A DNA stretch of 64,000 nt. Origin: Vibrio sp. S9_S30. Lineage in GTDB: Bacteria; Pseudomonadota; Gammaproteobacteria; Enterobacterales; Vibrionaceae. Of the stretch, positions 9,614 through 17,271 are shown piece by piece. The DNA lies in the NCBI RefSeq assembly GCF_014694455.1, contig NZ_JAAUWT010000013.1, positions 103,386-167,385 of the forward strand, in the 5' to 3' direction. The notes beneath the pieces were generated by a model that saw only the letters and a program-made list of their open reading frames with translations, made no database searches and was not told where the DNA came from. How positions within the stretch are numbered: the first letter of the stretch is position 1; every line of letters starts with the position of its first letter. A program made the translations under genes and the position numbers.

Positions 9614-10648
9614 CTAGGAGTCGTAATTTATATCGCGATTTGCTTTCTCAAAATCGTTTACTTGACCGATATCCAGCCAGTAATCATCTAGCTTATATAC
9701 TGAACAATGTTCTCCACTGCTAAGCATATTCCCAAACAACTCAGGCATGTCATACATCTGTTCTTCGGGAATAAAATCAATAACCTGGGGTTCAAGTACA
9801 TAAATACCACTGTTTACGTCAAAAGATTGAGTCGGTTTTTCAGTTATTCCCACCAACCTACTAGATTTATCACTCGATATTACACCATAAGGCAGTGTGT
9901 GTTGATACTCCCTTACACACATGGTAGCAATAGAGCGGGCTGCGCAATGGTATTGCATAAGTCTTTCAAAATCGAGGGTCGTTAATACATCAGCGTTGAT
10001 AACAAAAAATGGCAAATCAAACTTCCCACGTAATAGACTAAGAGCACCTGCTGTGCCTAGCTTCTTTTCTTCGACAACGTAACTAATCTCCACATCGAAA
10101 TCCGATCCATCACCGAAATGATCCATGATCTTTTCTTTAAGATGATTCAAGCAAAAAGTGAACTTCTTGAACCCCTGCTCTCTAAATTGCTCAACAAGAT
10201 GTTCTAACATAGGCTTGTTGCCTACTTTCAGCATCGGCTTGGGGATCGTCTTGGTTAACTCTCCTAGCCTCGAACCTAACCCTCCAGCCATGATGACAAC
10301 GCTATTGCTCTTTTGCGGTAACTCAAAACCATCAAGGACGAACACTGATTGCAACCTGCCATGGGAATCAACTAGTGGCATATGGCGGCGATGAATTGCT
10401 TTTAGCTTCCTAACAACTGTGTCTTTCGGAGCATCGTAATGCATCTTTATAGGAGAATCGTTGATGACCTTAGCTAAATTTTCTTCTCGGTTAAGAATTG
10501 CTCGACGGAGGTCACCGTCAGTTACAATACCTACGAGCTTCTGTGACTGATCCACCATAGCAACAAGACCGATTCCGCCTTTATCGAGTGCTATGATGAT
10601 ATCTTTTAGAGTCGTAAGTTCAGTATATTCTAAAGTATACTTCGTCAT
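9614..10648 (-). CDS. CBS-domain nucleotidyltransferase (PtmE-like)
   Basis: A 344-residue protein with two CBS modules at residues 1-115 (GIVTDGDLRRAI in the first) followed by a sugar-nucleotidyltransferase domain beginning MAGGLGSRLGELTKTIPKPM near residue 119. This architecture is that of Campylobacter PtmE, the glucosamine-1-phosphate guanylyltransferase that opens the GDP-linked legionaminic acid route. Its ATG overlaps the end of the neuA-like gene by four bases. A different NDP-sugar product is possible because specificity cannot be read from the motifs. Confidence 0.8.
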   Translation of the reverse strand: MTKYTLEYTELTTLKDIIIALDKGGIGLVAMVDQSQKLVGIVTDGDLRRAILNREENLAKVINDSPIKMHYDAPKDTVVRKLKAIHRRHMPLVDSHGRLQSVFVLDGFELPQKSNSVVIMAGGLGSRLGELTKTIPKPMLKVGNKPMLEHLVEQFREQGFKKFTFCLNHLKEKIMDHFGDGSDFDVEISYVVEEKKLGTAGALSLLRGKFDLPFFVINADVLTTLDFERLMQYHCAARSIATMCVREYQHTLPYGVISSDKSSRLVGITEKPTQSFDVNSGIYVLEPQVIDFIPEEQMYDMPELFGNMLSSGEHCSVYKLDDYWLDIGQVNDFEKANRDINYDS

Positions 10649-11322
10649 CTTTTCCTCATCAGATATTCTGCATACTCAAAGTCTTCGAGTGTATCAATAT
10701 CTACCGAACGTGATCTTGGCATTATGTAGGGGAAAGTTTTAGAACCATGATACAAACCCTGAGCTACCAATTCGTGTTTAAATACGTATACAGCACCATT
10801 CGGGTAGTAGCTTTCTCGGTACTCCTGCCTATTTGCAAGGCGCTCATCACTAAAAACTGACTCTAACATCCCATTTTCATTCATAAACTTATGCCAAAAG
10901 ATGGGATGATCTTCCCTACAATAACTGATGACTGAATCCGCATCTTTATCTAAGAACACATCAATGGCACCATCTATATCTTCAACTATTCTGAGAGGAG
11001 ATGTTGGCTGAAGGACTACAAATGAGTCGATTTTTTTTCGTGTTGAATTTTCTAAGCGTTTAAGAGTGTACTTATAGTTATCAATTGCAATAGAATCGTC
11101 CGCAGCCAAATGAGCTGGTCTCAAAAAAGACTCTTTAGCGCCCAGCTCAATGGATAAATCATATATCGACTGGTCATCAGTCGATACAATAACGTCTGTG
11201 ATAAAGCGAGATTTAAGTGCTTCTTGGATACTGTACCCAATCATCGGTTTATCACACAGCATCCTTGTATTTTTCCCCGGCAACCCTTTCGAACCACCTC
11301 TTGCAGGGATAATTGCTAGCAT
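10645..11322 (-). CDS. neuA: CMP-nonulosonic acid synthetase (NeuA/LegF family)
   Basis: A 225-residue cytidylyltransferase that would activate a nonulosonic acid (sialic, legionaminic or relative) with CTP. The opening LAIIPARGGSKGLPGKN is the family signature for CTP binding, and VLQPTSPLR near residue 104 is the second conserved block. Its start codon shares a base with the stop of the neuB gene, and its stop overlaps the next start by four bases, so the three are translationally coupled. Substrate choice between Neu5Ac and Leg cannot be settled, but the neighbouring dehydratase and aminotransferase favour a 5,7-diamino sugar. Confidence 0.88.
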   Translation of the reverse strand: MLAIIPARGGSKGLPGKNTRMLCDKPMIGYSIQEALKSRFITDVIVSTDDQSIYDLSIELGAKESFLRPAHLAADDSIAIDNYKYTLKRLENSTRKKIDSFVVLQPTSPLRIVEDIDGAIDVFLDKDADSVISYCREDHPIFWHKFMNENGMLESVFSDERLANRQEYRESYYPNGAVYVFKHELVAQGLYHGSKTFPYIMPRSRSVDIDTLEDFEYAEYLMRKR

Positions 11323-12377
11323 TAGACCAAATCATCCATAACCAAAATGTGATCAGATACTAGATCTTTGTTCACGGTCATTCCTACTACAAATTCTGTC
11401 ATTTCTGGCTTCAATCCTGTCCCCGGGCGCTTGTATTCGATGTCAGTTGCCTTGATCTTTTCACCAGCTTTCAACGCACGAGCTAACACAATACTTCGGC
11501 GAAACTCTGCTTTTTTCTCATTTGATTCAGGAGCAGAAATACGGTGGCTACCCAATGCGTCGTTTATCCGCTTCACCCCTTTCACGATGGTTTCCAGCTC
11601 AGCTTTATTTGCTGAAACCTTATGATCCCAGCCCTCCATATCCTTATCAAGAGTGAAGTGCTTCTCGATCAAACATGCCCCTATAGCCGCTGAAGCCAAT
11701 GGAATCTCTATACCAATAGTATGATCAGAAAAACCAACGCAGTAGTCAGGATAAGCATTCATGAGAGTCTTCATATTGTTCAGGTTTACATCCGTATCAA
11801 CAGGAGGGTATGTAGAGACACAATGCAAAATCACAATATTCGTGTTGCCAGCTGATTCAATGCATTTAATCGCTTTATCTATCTCGTACATCTCGCTTAA
11901 ACCGGTAGAAATAACCATTGGCTTTCCTTTCTTTGCTAGGTATTCAAGGAATGGATAGTTATTCAAGTCCATAGATGCGACTTTAATAAAAGGTGTTTCC
12001 ATTTTCTCAACTAGAAAATCAGCTTCATGCTTACTAAATGGTGTCGATGAACAATCAATACCCACTTCATCGGCAAAAGCTTTCATGTCTAGTAGCTCTT
12101 GTTCAGAAATTGAATACTCTTCAACTATCTCTTCCAATGTAAAATCGGTGCGGTCACGATAGTCATCAGCGATAAAATAATTATCCTCATACTTTTTTCT
12201 AGCGAAAATCGTATCTTTCGACCAACTCTGAAATTTCACACAGTCTGCCCCCGCTTCTTTAGCCTCAAGGATCAGTTTTTTTGCTAGCTCCATATCGCCA
12301 TTATGATTTGAGCCTAACTCTGCGATAATGTATGGCTTGCAAAAATTAAATACTTCTTTCTTTTCTGTTAGTTTCAT
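11322..12377 (-). CDS. neuB: Nonulosonic acid synthase (NeuB/LegI family)
   Basis: A 351-residue enzyme that condenses phosphoenolpyruvate with an N-acylated hexosamine to give a nine-carbon sugar acid. Visible features are IIAELGSNHNGDMELAKKLI at residues 18-37, CVKFQSW, ISTGLSEM, FSDHTIGIE and the C-terminal SAF (antifreeze-like) domain from about residue 290 with RPGTGLKPEM. Length and domain order are standard. It starts ten bases after the stop of the NeuD-GT2 fusion gene. The substrate would be ManNAc or its 6-deoxy-4-amino counterpart; context favours the latter. Confidence 0.9.
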   Translation of the reverse strand: MKLTEKKEVFNFCKPYIIAELGSNHNGDMELAKKLILEAKEAGADCVKFQSWSKDTIFARKKYEDNYFIADDYRDRTDFTLEEIVEEYSISEQELLDMKAFADEVGIDCSSTPFSKHEADFLVEKMETPFIKVASMDLNNYPFLEYLAKKGKPMVISTGLSEMYEIDKAIKCIESAGNTNIVILHCVSTYPPVDTDVNLNNMKTLMNAYPDYCVGFSDHTIGIEIPLASAAIGACLIEKHFTLDKDMEGWDHKVSANKAELETIVKGVKRINDALGSHRISAPESNEKKAEFRRSIVLARALKAGEKIKATDIEYKRPGTGLKPEMTEFVVGMTVNKDLVSDHILVMDDLV

Positions 12378-12386
12378 GCTAATTGC

Positions 12387-13835
12387 CTATTTAACAATAA
12401 CTTCCCACCAAAGCAGAGAGCCATTGGTAGTCTGATTCATTTCTATAACAGCCTCGCACTCTTCTTTGTTATTGAGCAGCGCAGCAAGTTGACGGTTTTT
12501 CTTCAATTCAGCCGAGTAAATATCAGTGACATCCAACATTTGCTTATAATGATTCTCTCTTACTTTCAATGAGTGTAATAAACTCTCTTTTGTTACACGA
12601 CCAATACCGACTGTATTTGATGAATGTTGACGATAATAAGTCATCGCTTTATTTGTAAATACAGCACGTTTAGATTGGCACAACAAAACCGAAAAAAGGT
12701 ACCAATCAACTGCGACTAGTGAACTAGGAAAGTTAATACTACCCTTATCTATATCAGTCAGACGCAACGCAGTATTTGATAGCCCAAATACATTCTTATC
12801 ACGAATAAAATCTAGGTTTATCTCATCCCCGTCAGTAATTCGAGATGACAAAATACATACTGCGAGTTCTTTTTCGCCACTAAACGAAGTTAAATCGTTA
12901 ACCACTATATCGTATTCAGCTAATAAACTAAGTGAATGAGCCACACGGTTATCAGAGAAGTAATCATCTATGTCGGCGAAAACTACTGCTTCATACCCGT
13001 TGCGTAAGGCAAACTGAAGCATATATTCACGATTTTTTGCAACACTATTAGCAGGCTCCAATTCGATGATATTTAGCGAAGGGTATTGAGATCGGAGTCT
13101 GCTGATGTCTCCATATCCATCATTTATTAGAATTACGTCAAAACCTTGCACTGTTTGTCGACAAAGCGATTGAAAGTAATCTCGAACATACCCCTGATTG
13201 ATAGGAAATATGGTAGTTAACACTGCAGTCTTCATTGTAACTATCGGTATTCGAGGAGAAGCATAACAACTCCCTGCCTTTACAAAGTCTTCTGTTTTAG
13301 TACTCACCCCATGCACCACCACAGAGTTACTACCAACAAACGTACCCGACGATATTTTTGCACCACCATTAACTATCGCCCCTGTTGATATATGGCAATG
13401 TGCTCGTACATATGCATCATGCTCAATCAAAGACTTAGTATTGATGATACAGTTGTTTGAAATATGTGCGCCAGCATTAACAAGAGCGTCATGCATAACA
13501 ATCACACCCTTATCTATCTTTGCTGTACGAGCTATGTAGGCTCGAGGTGATATAACTGTTGCAATGGAGGCATTTAGATCTTCAAGCTTGCCATATAAAC
13601 GCTGGCGCAAATTACTAGATTCGATTTGTCCAACGGTCACCAAAAAATAGCACCCTTGCGCTACATATTGAGCCATTGCATCATCCGTATCTATAATAGG
13701 ATAACCCGATAACGTTTCTCCAACCTTATCAGCTGTATCTAAAATCCCAAGAATTTCATACTTTTTTTGTAATTCAATAACGTCGATACAGGCTTTACAA
13801 TGTCCCCCACCACCGACAAGGATAAGCTTTTCCAT
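12387..13835 (-). CDS. Fusion: NeuD/PglD-type acetyltransferase plus family 2 glycosyltransferase
   Basis: A 482-residue two-part protein. Residues 1-200 form a sugar O/N-acetyltransferase of the NeuD/PglD/LegH type: LILVGGGGHCKACIDVI binds the substrate and a left-handed beta helix of hexapeptide repeats follows (TGAIVNGGAKISSGTFVGSN). Residues 201-482 look like a GT-A glycosyltransferase (TAVLTTIFPINQGYVRDYFQ, ILINDG, VVFADIDDYF). The methionine joining the halves at 201 has no ribosome-binding site, so this appears to be a true fusion. The first half could acetylate the 4-amino sugar made by the adjacent aminotransferase. AGG lies seven bases before the start. Confidence 0.8.
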   Translation of the reverse strand: MEKLILVGGGGHCKACIDVIELQKKYEILGILDTADKVGETLSGYPIIDTDDAMAQYVAQGCYFLVTVGQIESSNLRQRLYGKLEDLNASIATVISPRAYIARTAKIDKGVIVMHDALVNAGAHISNNCIINTKSLIEHDAYVRAHCHISTGAIVNGGAKISSGTFVGSNSVVVHGVSTKTEDFVKAGSCYASPRIPIVTMKTAVLTTIFPINQGYVRDYFQSLCRQTVQGFDVILINDGYGDISRLRSQYPSLNIIELEPANSVAKNREYMLQFALRNGYEAVVFADIDDYFSDNRVAHSLSLLAEYDIVVNDLTSFSGEKELAVCILSSRITDGDEINLDFIRDKNVFGLSNTALRLTDIDKGSINFPSSLVAVDWYLFSVLLCQSKRAVFTNKAMTYYRQHSSNTVGIGRVTKESLLHSLKVRENHYKQMLDVTDIYSAELKKNRQLAALLNNKEECEAVIEMNQTTNGSLLWWEVIVK

Positions 13836-13837
13836 GT

Positions 13838-14986
13838 TTACCTGTTGAATATTGGAGTACTTGGAAGGTTGATTAAATGTACCTCAATAAATTCAGAGTT
13901 AGTAAGATCACCGCGTATTGCATTCTCAAACATTGGCAATCTATGCATGAGTTGCCAAATTGGTCGAGTCATCACACCAGAATCATTGGTACCAGAAAGA
14001 ATCTCTTCCCTGCTTCCCTTATCTGGACAAATGAGCGCATTTAGCCAGTAGTTGGACTGCGCATATTCTGGCTCAGTGACAAACTTAAAGTCTGTTCCTT
14101 TGAAGAACTCATTGTAACATTCTGCAAGCTGTCTCTTTTGTTTCAAATACTGCTCTATAACTTCCATCTGAGCACACCCCAGAGCTGCATTAAGGTTAGG
14201 CATACGGTAGTTGAAGCCAGGTTCATCATGGAAAAATTCATATGGATGAGGGACTTTCGCTGTCGTAGTGACATGCTTAGTTCGCGCTCCTAATTCTTGA
14301 GTCTTACATAACACCATGCCACCACCACCAGTGGTGATGATCTTATTGCCATTGAAGCTGACAGCACCACAATCACCGATTGTGCCAGTGTGCTTGCCCT
14401 TATAGAATGATCCTAGACTTTCTGCGGCATCTTCAACCAACGTGATGTTCCATTTCAAACAAACAGTAACGAGTTCATCAAGCTCTACAGGGTGACCAAA
14501 TGTATGCATTGGTACAACTGCTTTGATTCTTCTGCCTGTTTGTTTATGGATACACCCAGTGTCTGTGACTTCAGCATTCTCTTCTAAGAATGCATCCACA
14601 GCCTTAGGGCAAAGCCCTAAACTCACTGTAGACACATCCACAAAAATCGGCTCAGCGCCCATATGATAAAGGGCATTGCAGGTAGCAACGAAAGTCAAAG
14701 CTTGCGTGATGACTAAATCGCCTCTTTGTACATCAGCCATGAACAATGCGGCATGTAACGCTGCTGTGCCATTAACCGTCGCTACCGCTTTAGCCGTACC
14801 AGTATATGCTTCGATTTTTCGCTCAAAGTCATCAACGAACTTACCCACGCTAGAAACAAACGTACTTTCAATCGTTTCCATTACATACGCTTTTTCGTTT
14901 CCATCAAACCTTGGGGCATGCAAGGGAATAAAGTCGTCAGTTTTGTATGTATCTCTCACAAATTCAACAATAGATGTCGCTTTCAT
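13838..14986 (-). CDS. DegT-family aminotransferase (LegC-like)
   Basis: A PLP enzyme of about 382 residues from the DegT/DnrJ/EryC1 family. It would aminate the 4-keto group made by the upstream dehydratase. SFNGNKIITTGGGGM contains the Schiff-base lysine, VEDAAESLGSFYKGKHTGTIG is the cofactor-phosphate region, and FNYRMPNLNAALGCAQME is conserved in sugar aminotransferases. I set the start at ATG 14986, which has GGAG six bases upstream; a GTG at 14998 is in frame. Its place between the dehydratase and the acetyltransferase fusion matches the LegB-LegC-LegH step order. Confidence 0.86.
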   Translation of the reverse strand: MKATSIVEFVRDTYKTDDFIPLHAPRFDGNEKAYVMETIESTFVSSVGKFVDDFERKIEAYTGTAKAVATVNGTAALHAALFMADVQRGDLVITQALTFVATCNALYHMGAEPIFVDVSTVSLGLCPKAVDAFLEENAEVTDTGCIHKQTGRRIKAVVPMHTFGHPVELDELVTVCLKWNITLVEDAAESLGSFYKGKHTGTIGDCGAVSFNGNKIITTGGGGMVLCKTQELGARTKHVTTTAKVPHPYEFFHDEPGFNYRMPNLNAALGCAQMEVIEQYLKQKRQLAECYNEFFKGTDFKFVTEPEYAQSNYWLNALICPDKGSREEILSGTNDSGVMTRPIWQLMHRLPMFENAIRGDLTNSEFIEVHLINLPSTPIFNR

Positions 14987-14998
14987 TGAGTGCTCCAC

Positions 14999-16189
14999 TT
15001 ACATCTTACTATCGAGGTATTTACCCGTTTCTTTGTGCCCAAAATCAGGGATCATGGTAAAGAACAATTTTACAATTTGTTCTTTAGTCCAGGCTCGCTC
15101 GCCTTTCATCTCAGAAATGCTGTTTTCAAAAAAATTAAGAAGCTCTTGCTCATAGATAGGAGCATTTTTGATGATGCCTAGATTTTCAAATCGAGCCATA
15201 TCCAACTCTTCTTTGTCTGTAAAAAACTCTTCAAAGTCTTTTTCACCTGTGGTATCACTTGCAGTAAACAAACATGGCCATTTGCCCTGCTCTGGAAGTG
15301 TATATGCAAGTTGGCGGGCTTCTTCTTCTGTTTCACATAAGTGTGACTCAAAACCAAGTTGCTCTAGGTATTTCACCGCAATATCTGCAAACGAAATAAG
15401 GTGTAGAGCTTCACTCAGTTTCGGGAAGAAAATGTCACGGTTTTCACCAAAGATACAAGACATTAAACATAGTTCACCCGACTCTTGAGGAGTAACAAAA
15501 TAACGCTTGATGTCGTTTGGTGCCACGATAGGCTGACGCTTTTGGATACGCTGATTAAATCCGTGTAGCAATGAGCCATCAGAGAATGCCACATTTGCAA
15601 AGCGAGCAGTTGAGATTGCCATTTGCTCACTTTTACGCATCAGGAACATTTCCATAATACGTTTGGACGCACCCATCATATTGACTGGGTTTGCGGCTTT
15701 ATCTGTCGAAACACAAAAGTACTTTTTCGCACCAGCATCAATAGACTGCTGAATGGTTTTATCTGTATTAAATACGTTTACATCGATCATACGCATCAAT
15801 GTATAAGGGTCTTTTTCACTTCTCACATGCTTAAGAGCAGATAAGTTCAGCACATAATCAAACTTACCATCCGCTTTAATAAATGCATCATACTCCAATG
15901 AACCAATATCTAAAGCAAATGTCTGGAAGTCGCCATCGATGTAGCCAAATGAACTCCGGATATCTCGAACGAGTTCAACCATGTTATTTTCACTAATATC
16001 AACAATATGCAGTTTTTTTGGATTACGTTTAAAAATTTCTTTGGTTACAGCTTGACCAATAGAGCCAGCACCACCTAGAACAAGAAAACTTGACTCAGAA
16101 ACAATGTGCGACAACTCTGCTTCACGGTTCTCAATATCTTGAGTGAATAAGGCTTCGGTACGACCGATCAGCGTTAAAATACTACTCAT
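14999..16189 (-). CDS. UDP-N-acetylglucosamine 4,6-dehydratase (CapD/FlaA1-like SDR)
   Basis: A 396-residue short-chain dehydrogenase with an N-terminal extension of about 33 residues and then the NAD(P) fingerprint FLVLGGAGSIGQAVTKEI. The catalytic region is VSTDKAANPVNMMGASKRIM, the MGASK version of the YxxxK motif used by the FlaA1/CapD group. It should remove water from a UDP- or GDP-HexNAc to give the 4-keto-6-deoxy sugar, the first modifying step of legionaminate-like sugars. It precedes the aminotransferase and follows wzz. AGGA eight bases upstream supports the ATG. Confidence 0.86.
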   Translation of the reverse strand: MSSILTLIGRTEALFTQDIENREAELSHIVSESSFLVLGGAGSIGQAVTKEIFKRNPKKLHIVDISENNMVELVRDIRSSFGYIDGDFQTFALDIGSLEYDAFIKADGKFDYVLNLSALKHVRSEKDPYTLMRMIDVNVFNTDKTIQQSIDAGAKKYFCVSTDKAANPVNMMGASKRIMEMFLMRKSEQMAISTARFANVAFSDGSLLHGFNQRIQKRQPIVAPNDIKRYFVTPQESGELCLMSCIFGENRDIFFPKLSEALHLISFADIAVKYLEQLGFESHLCETEEEARQLAYTLPEQGKWPCLFTASDTTGEKDFEEFFTDKEELDMARFENLGIIKNAPIYEQELLNFFENSISEMKGERAWTKEQIVKLFFTMIPDFGHKETGKYLDSKM

Positions 16190-16217
16190 GTCAAAATTCC
16201 TAGCTTAATATGGATTA

Positions 16218-17195
16218 TTACTTTTTAGGTAGATTTTTTATATATACAAACCTTGACAGTATAATGGCGACACCTAGTATTCCCCCCAGCAATGTTGCTA
16301 TCACACATATCAACGCTCGTTTGGGTCCCGCTTTTTCTTCTGGCACCACAGCAGGGTCTATGGTTTTAAAAGCAAACTCGGTTTCCACTTCTGCTAGCAT
16401 CAAGTTTTTGGTTTGCTCTTCAATTAATTGAAAAAAAACAGTCCGCATATCGGATATATTTGTTTTATTTAATTGCTGTTCCAAATAACCAATATTACGT
16501 TTTGTTTCATTCAGAGATTTTTCTTTCATCCAAGCGTTTAAGTCCAACACTAACCAGTCAATCCACTGCTGTGCGATGATTGGAGAGTGATGTGTAATAG
16601 AGAGACTAACCAAACCTGTGTCCTTTGCAATCGAGTTAGATAAAAGTGCATTGAAAGCTTTGTACGCTTCCCAATTTGTCGGGACTGCAGATTGACCGGT
16701 AGATACCTGTCGGATCCACTGTTTGGTTGTGGCGTCATACAATTCCGTATTCAGTTCAAGTTCACCACTACCTTTATGCCATTGAACCGAAGCCATTAGT
16801 GGCACCAATAGGTCATGCTTTTGGATAAACGCATTAATAAACTGGCGAGATTGCAACACGGCTAATGCCATGGTTTTATTATCGCTTCCACCGCCCCCAA
16901 GGTTGATACCCGCTAAAGAAGCTAACCCACCAAATTGGGCCGCCATGGCCGCCATGCCACCTTTCCCACTGTCACTGGTCGAAGCTAGTACAACGGTTGC
17001 TTTATAGGTATTCGGAATAGAAAGCGCATAGAGCACCCCTCCTACAGCAAATACTGTGGTCAACAGCAGAATGACCCACTTCCCTTTCCACAGAGCTGCA
17101 AAGAGCTCTCTTAAATCAATTTCGTCACTTTCTGCTACTGGAGGTTGCGGGTAGTAAGGTGGATAAGGTTGATTTGGCGGTACTTGTTGATTCAT
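16218..17195 (-). CDS. wzz: Chain-length determinant protein (Wzz/OtnB-like)
   Basis: A co-polymerase of about 325 residues that sets polymer chain length at the inner membrane. After a proline-rich leader (QPYPPYYPQPP) it has a first membrane segment (WVILLLTTVFAVGGVLYAL), a long periplasmic region, and a second segment at the C-terminus (ALICVIATLLGGILGVAII), the standard Wzz topology. I use ATG 17195 (AGG eight bases upstream) because the in-frame TTG at 17237 lies before a terminator-like hairpin. Beside the OtnA-like gene it matches the otnA-otnB pair of V. cholerae O139. Confidence 0.88.
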   Translation of the reverse strand: MNQQVPPNQPYPPYYPQPPVAESDEIDLRELFAALWKGKWVILLLTTVFAVGGVLYALSIPNTYKATVVLASTSDSGKGGMAAMAAQFGGLASLAGINLGGGGSDNKTMALAVLQSRQFINAFIQKHDLLVPLMASVQWHKGSGELELNTELYDATTKQWIRQVSTGQSAVPTNWEAYKAFNALLSNSIAKDTGLVSLSITHHSPIIAQQWIDWLVLDLNAWMKEKSLNETKRNIGYLEQQLNKTNISDMRTVFFQLIEEQTKNLMLAEVETEFAFKTIDPAVVPEEKAGPKRALICVIATLLGGILGVAIILSRFVYIKNLPKK

Positions 17196-17205
17196 AGTGT
17201 TACCT

Positions 17206-17234
17206 AAAAATAGAGCGTGAAATGAATCACGCTC
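17206..17234 (-). terminator. Terminator-like hairpin between otnA-like gene and wzz
   Basis: On the minus strand an 8-bp perfect stem (GAGCGTGA/TCACGCTC) with a six-base loop is followed by TATTTTT. It lies between the end of the OtnA-like gene and the wzz start, inside the operon, so it could act as an attenuator that RfaH-modified polymerase overrides. Confidence 0.6.
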
Positions 17235-17271
17235 CAAATGGATATTTTAAAAATGGTTTGTAATCGATTGA

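Noticed and set aside
13200..13240. Separate glycosyltransferase gene starting at the internal Met 201 of the NeuD-GT2 protein
   Set aside because: The reading frame is continuous and no ribosome-binding site precedes that ATG.
14676..15155. 159-codon plus-strand frame across the aminotransferase and dehydratase genes
   Set aside because: Spans the junction of two conserved minus-strand genes; no motif or ribosome-binding site.
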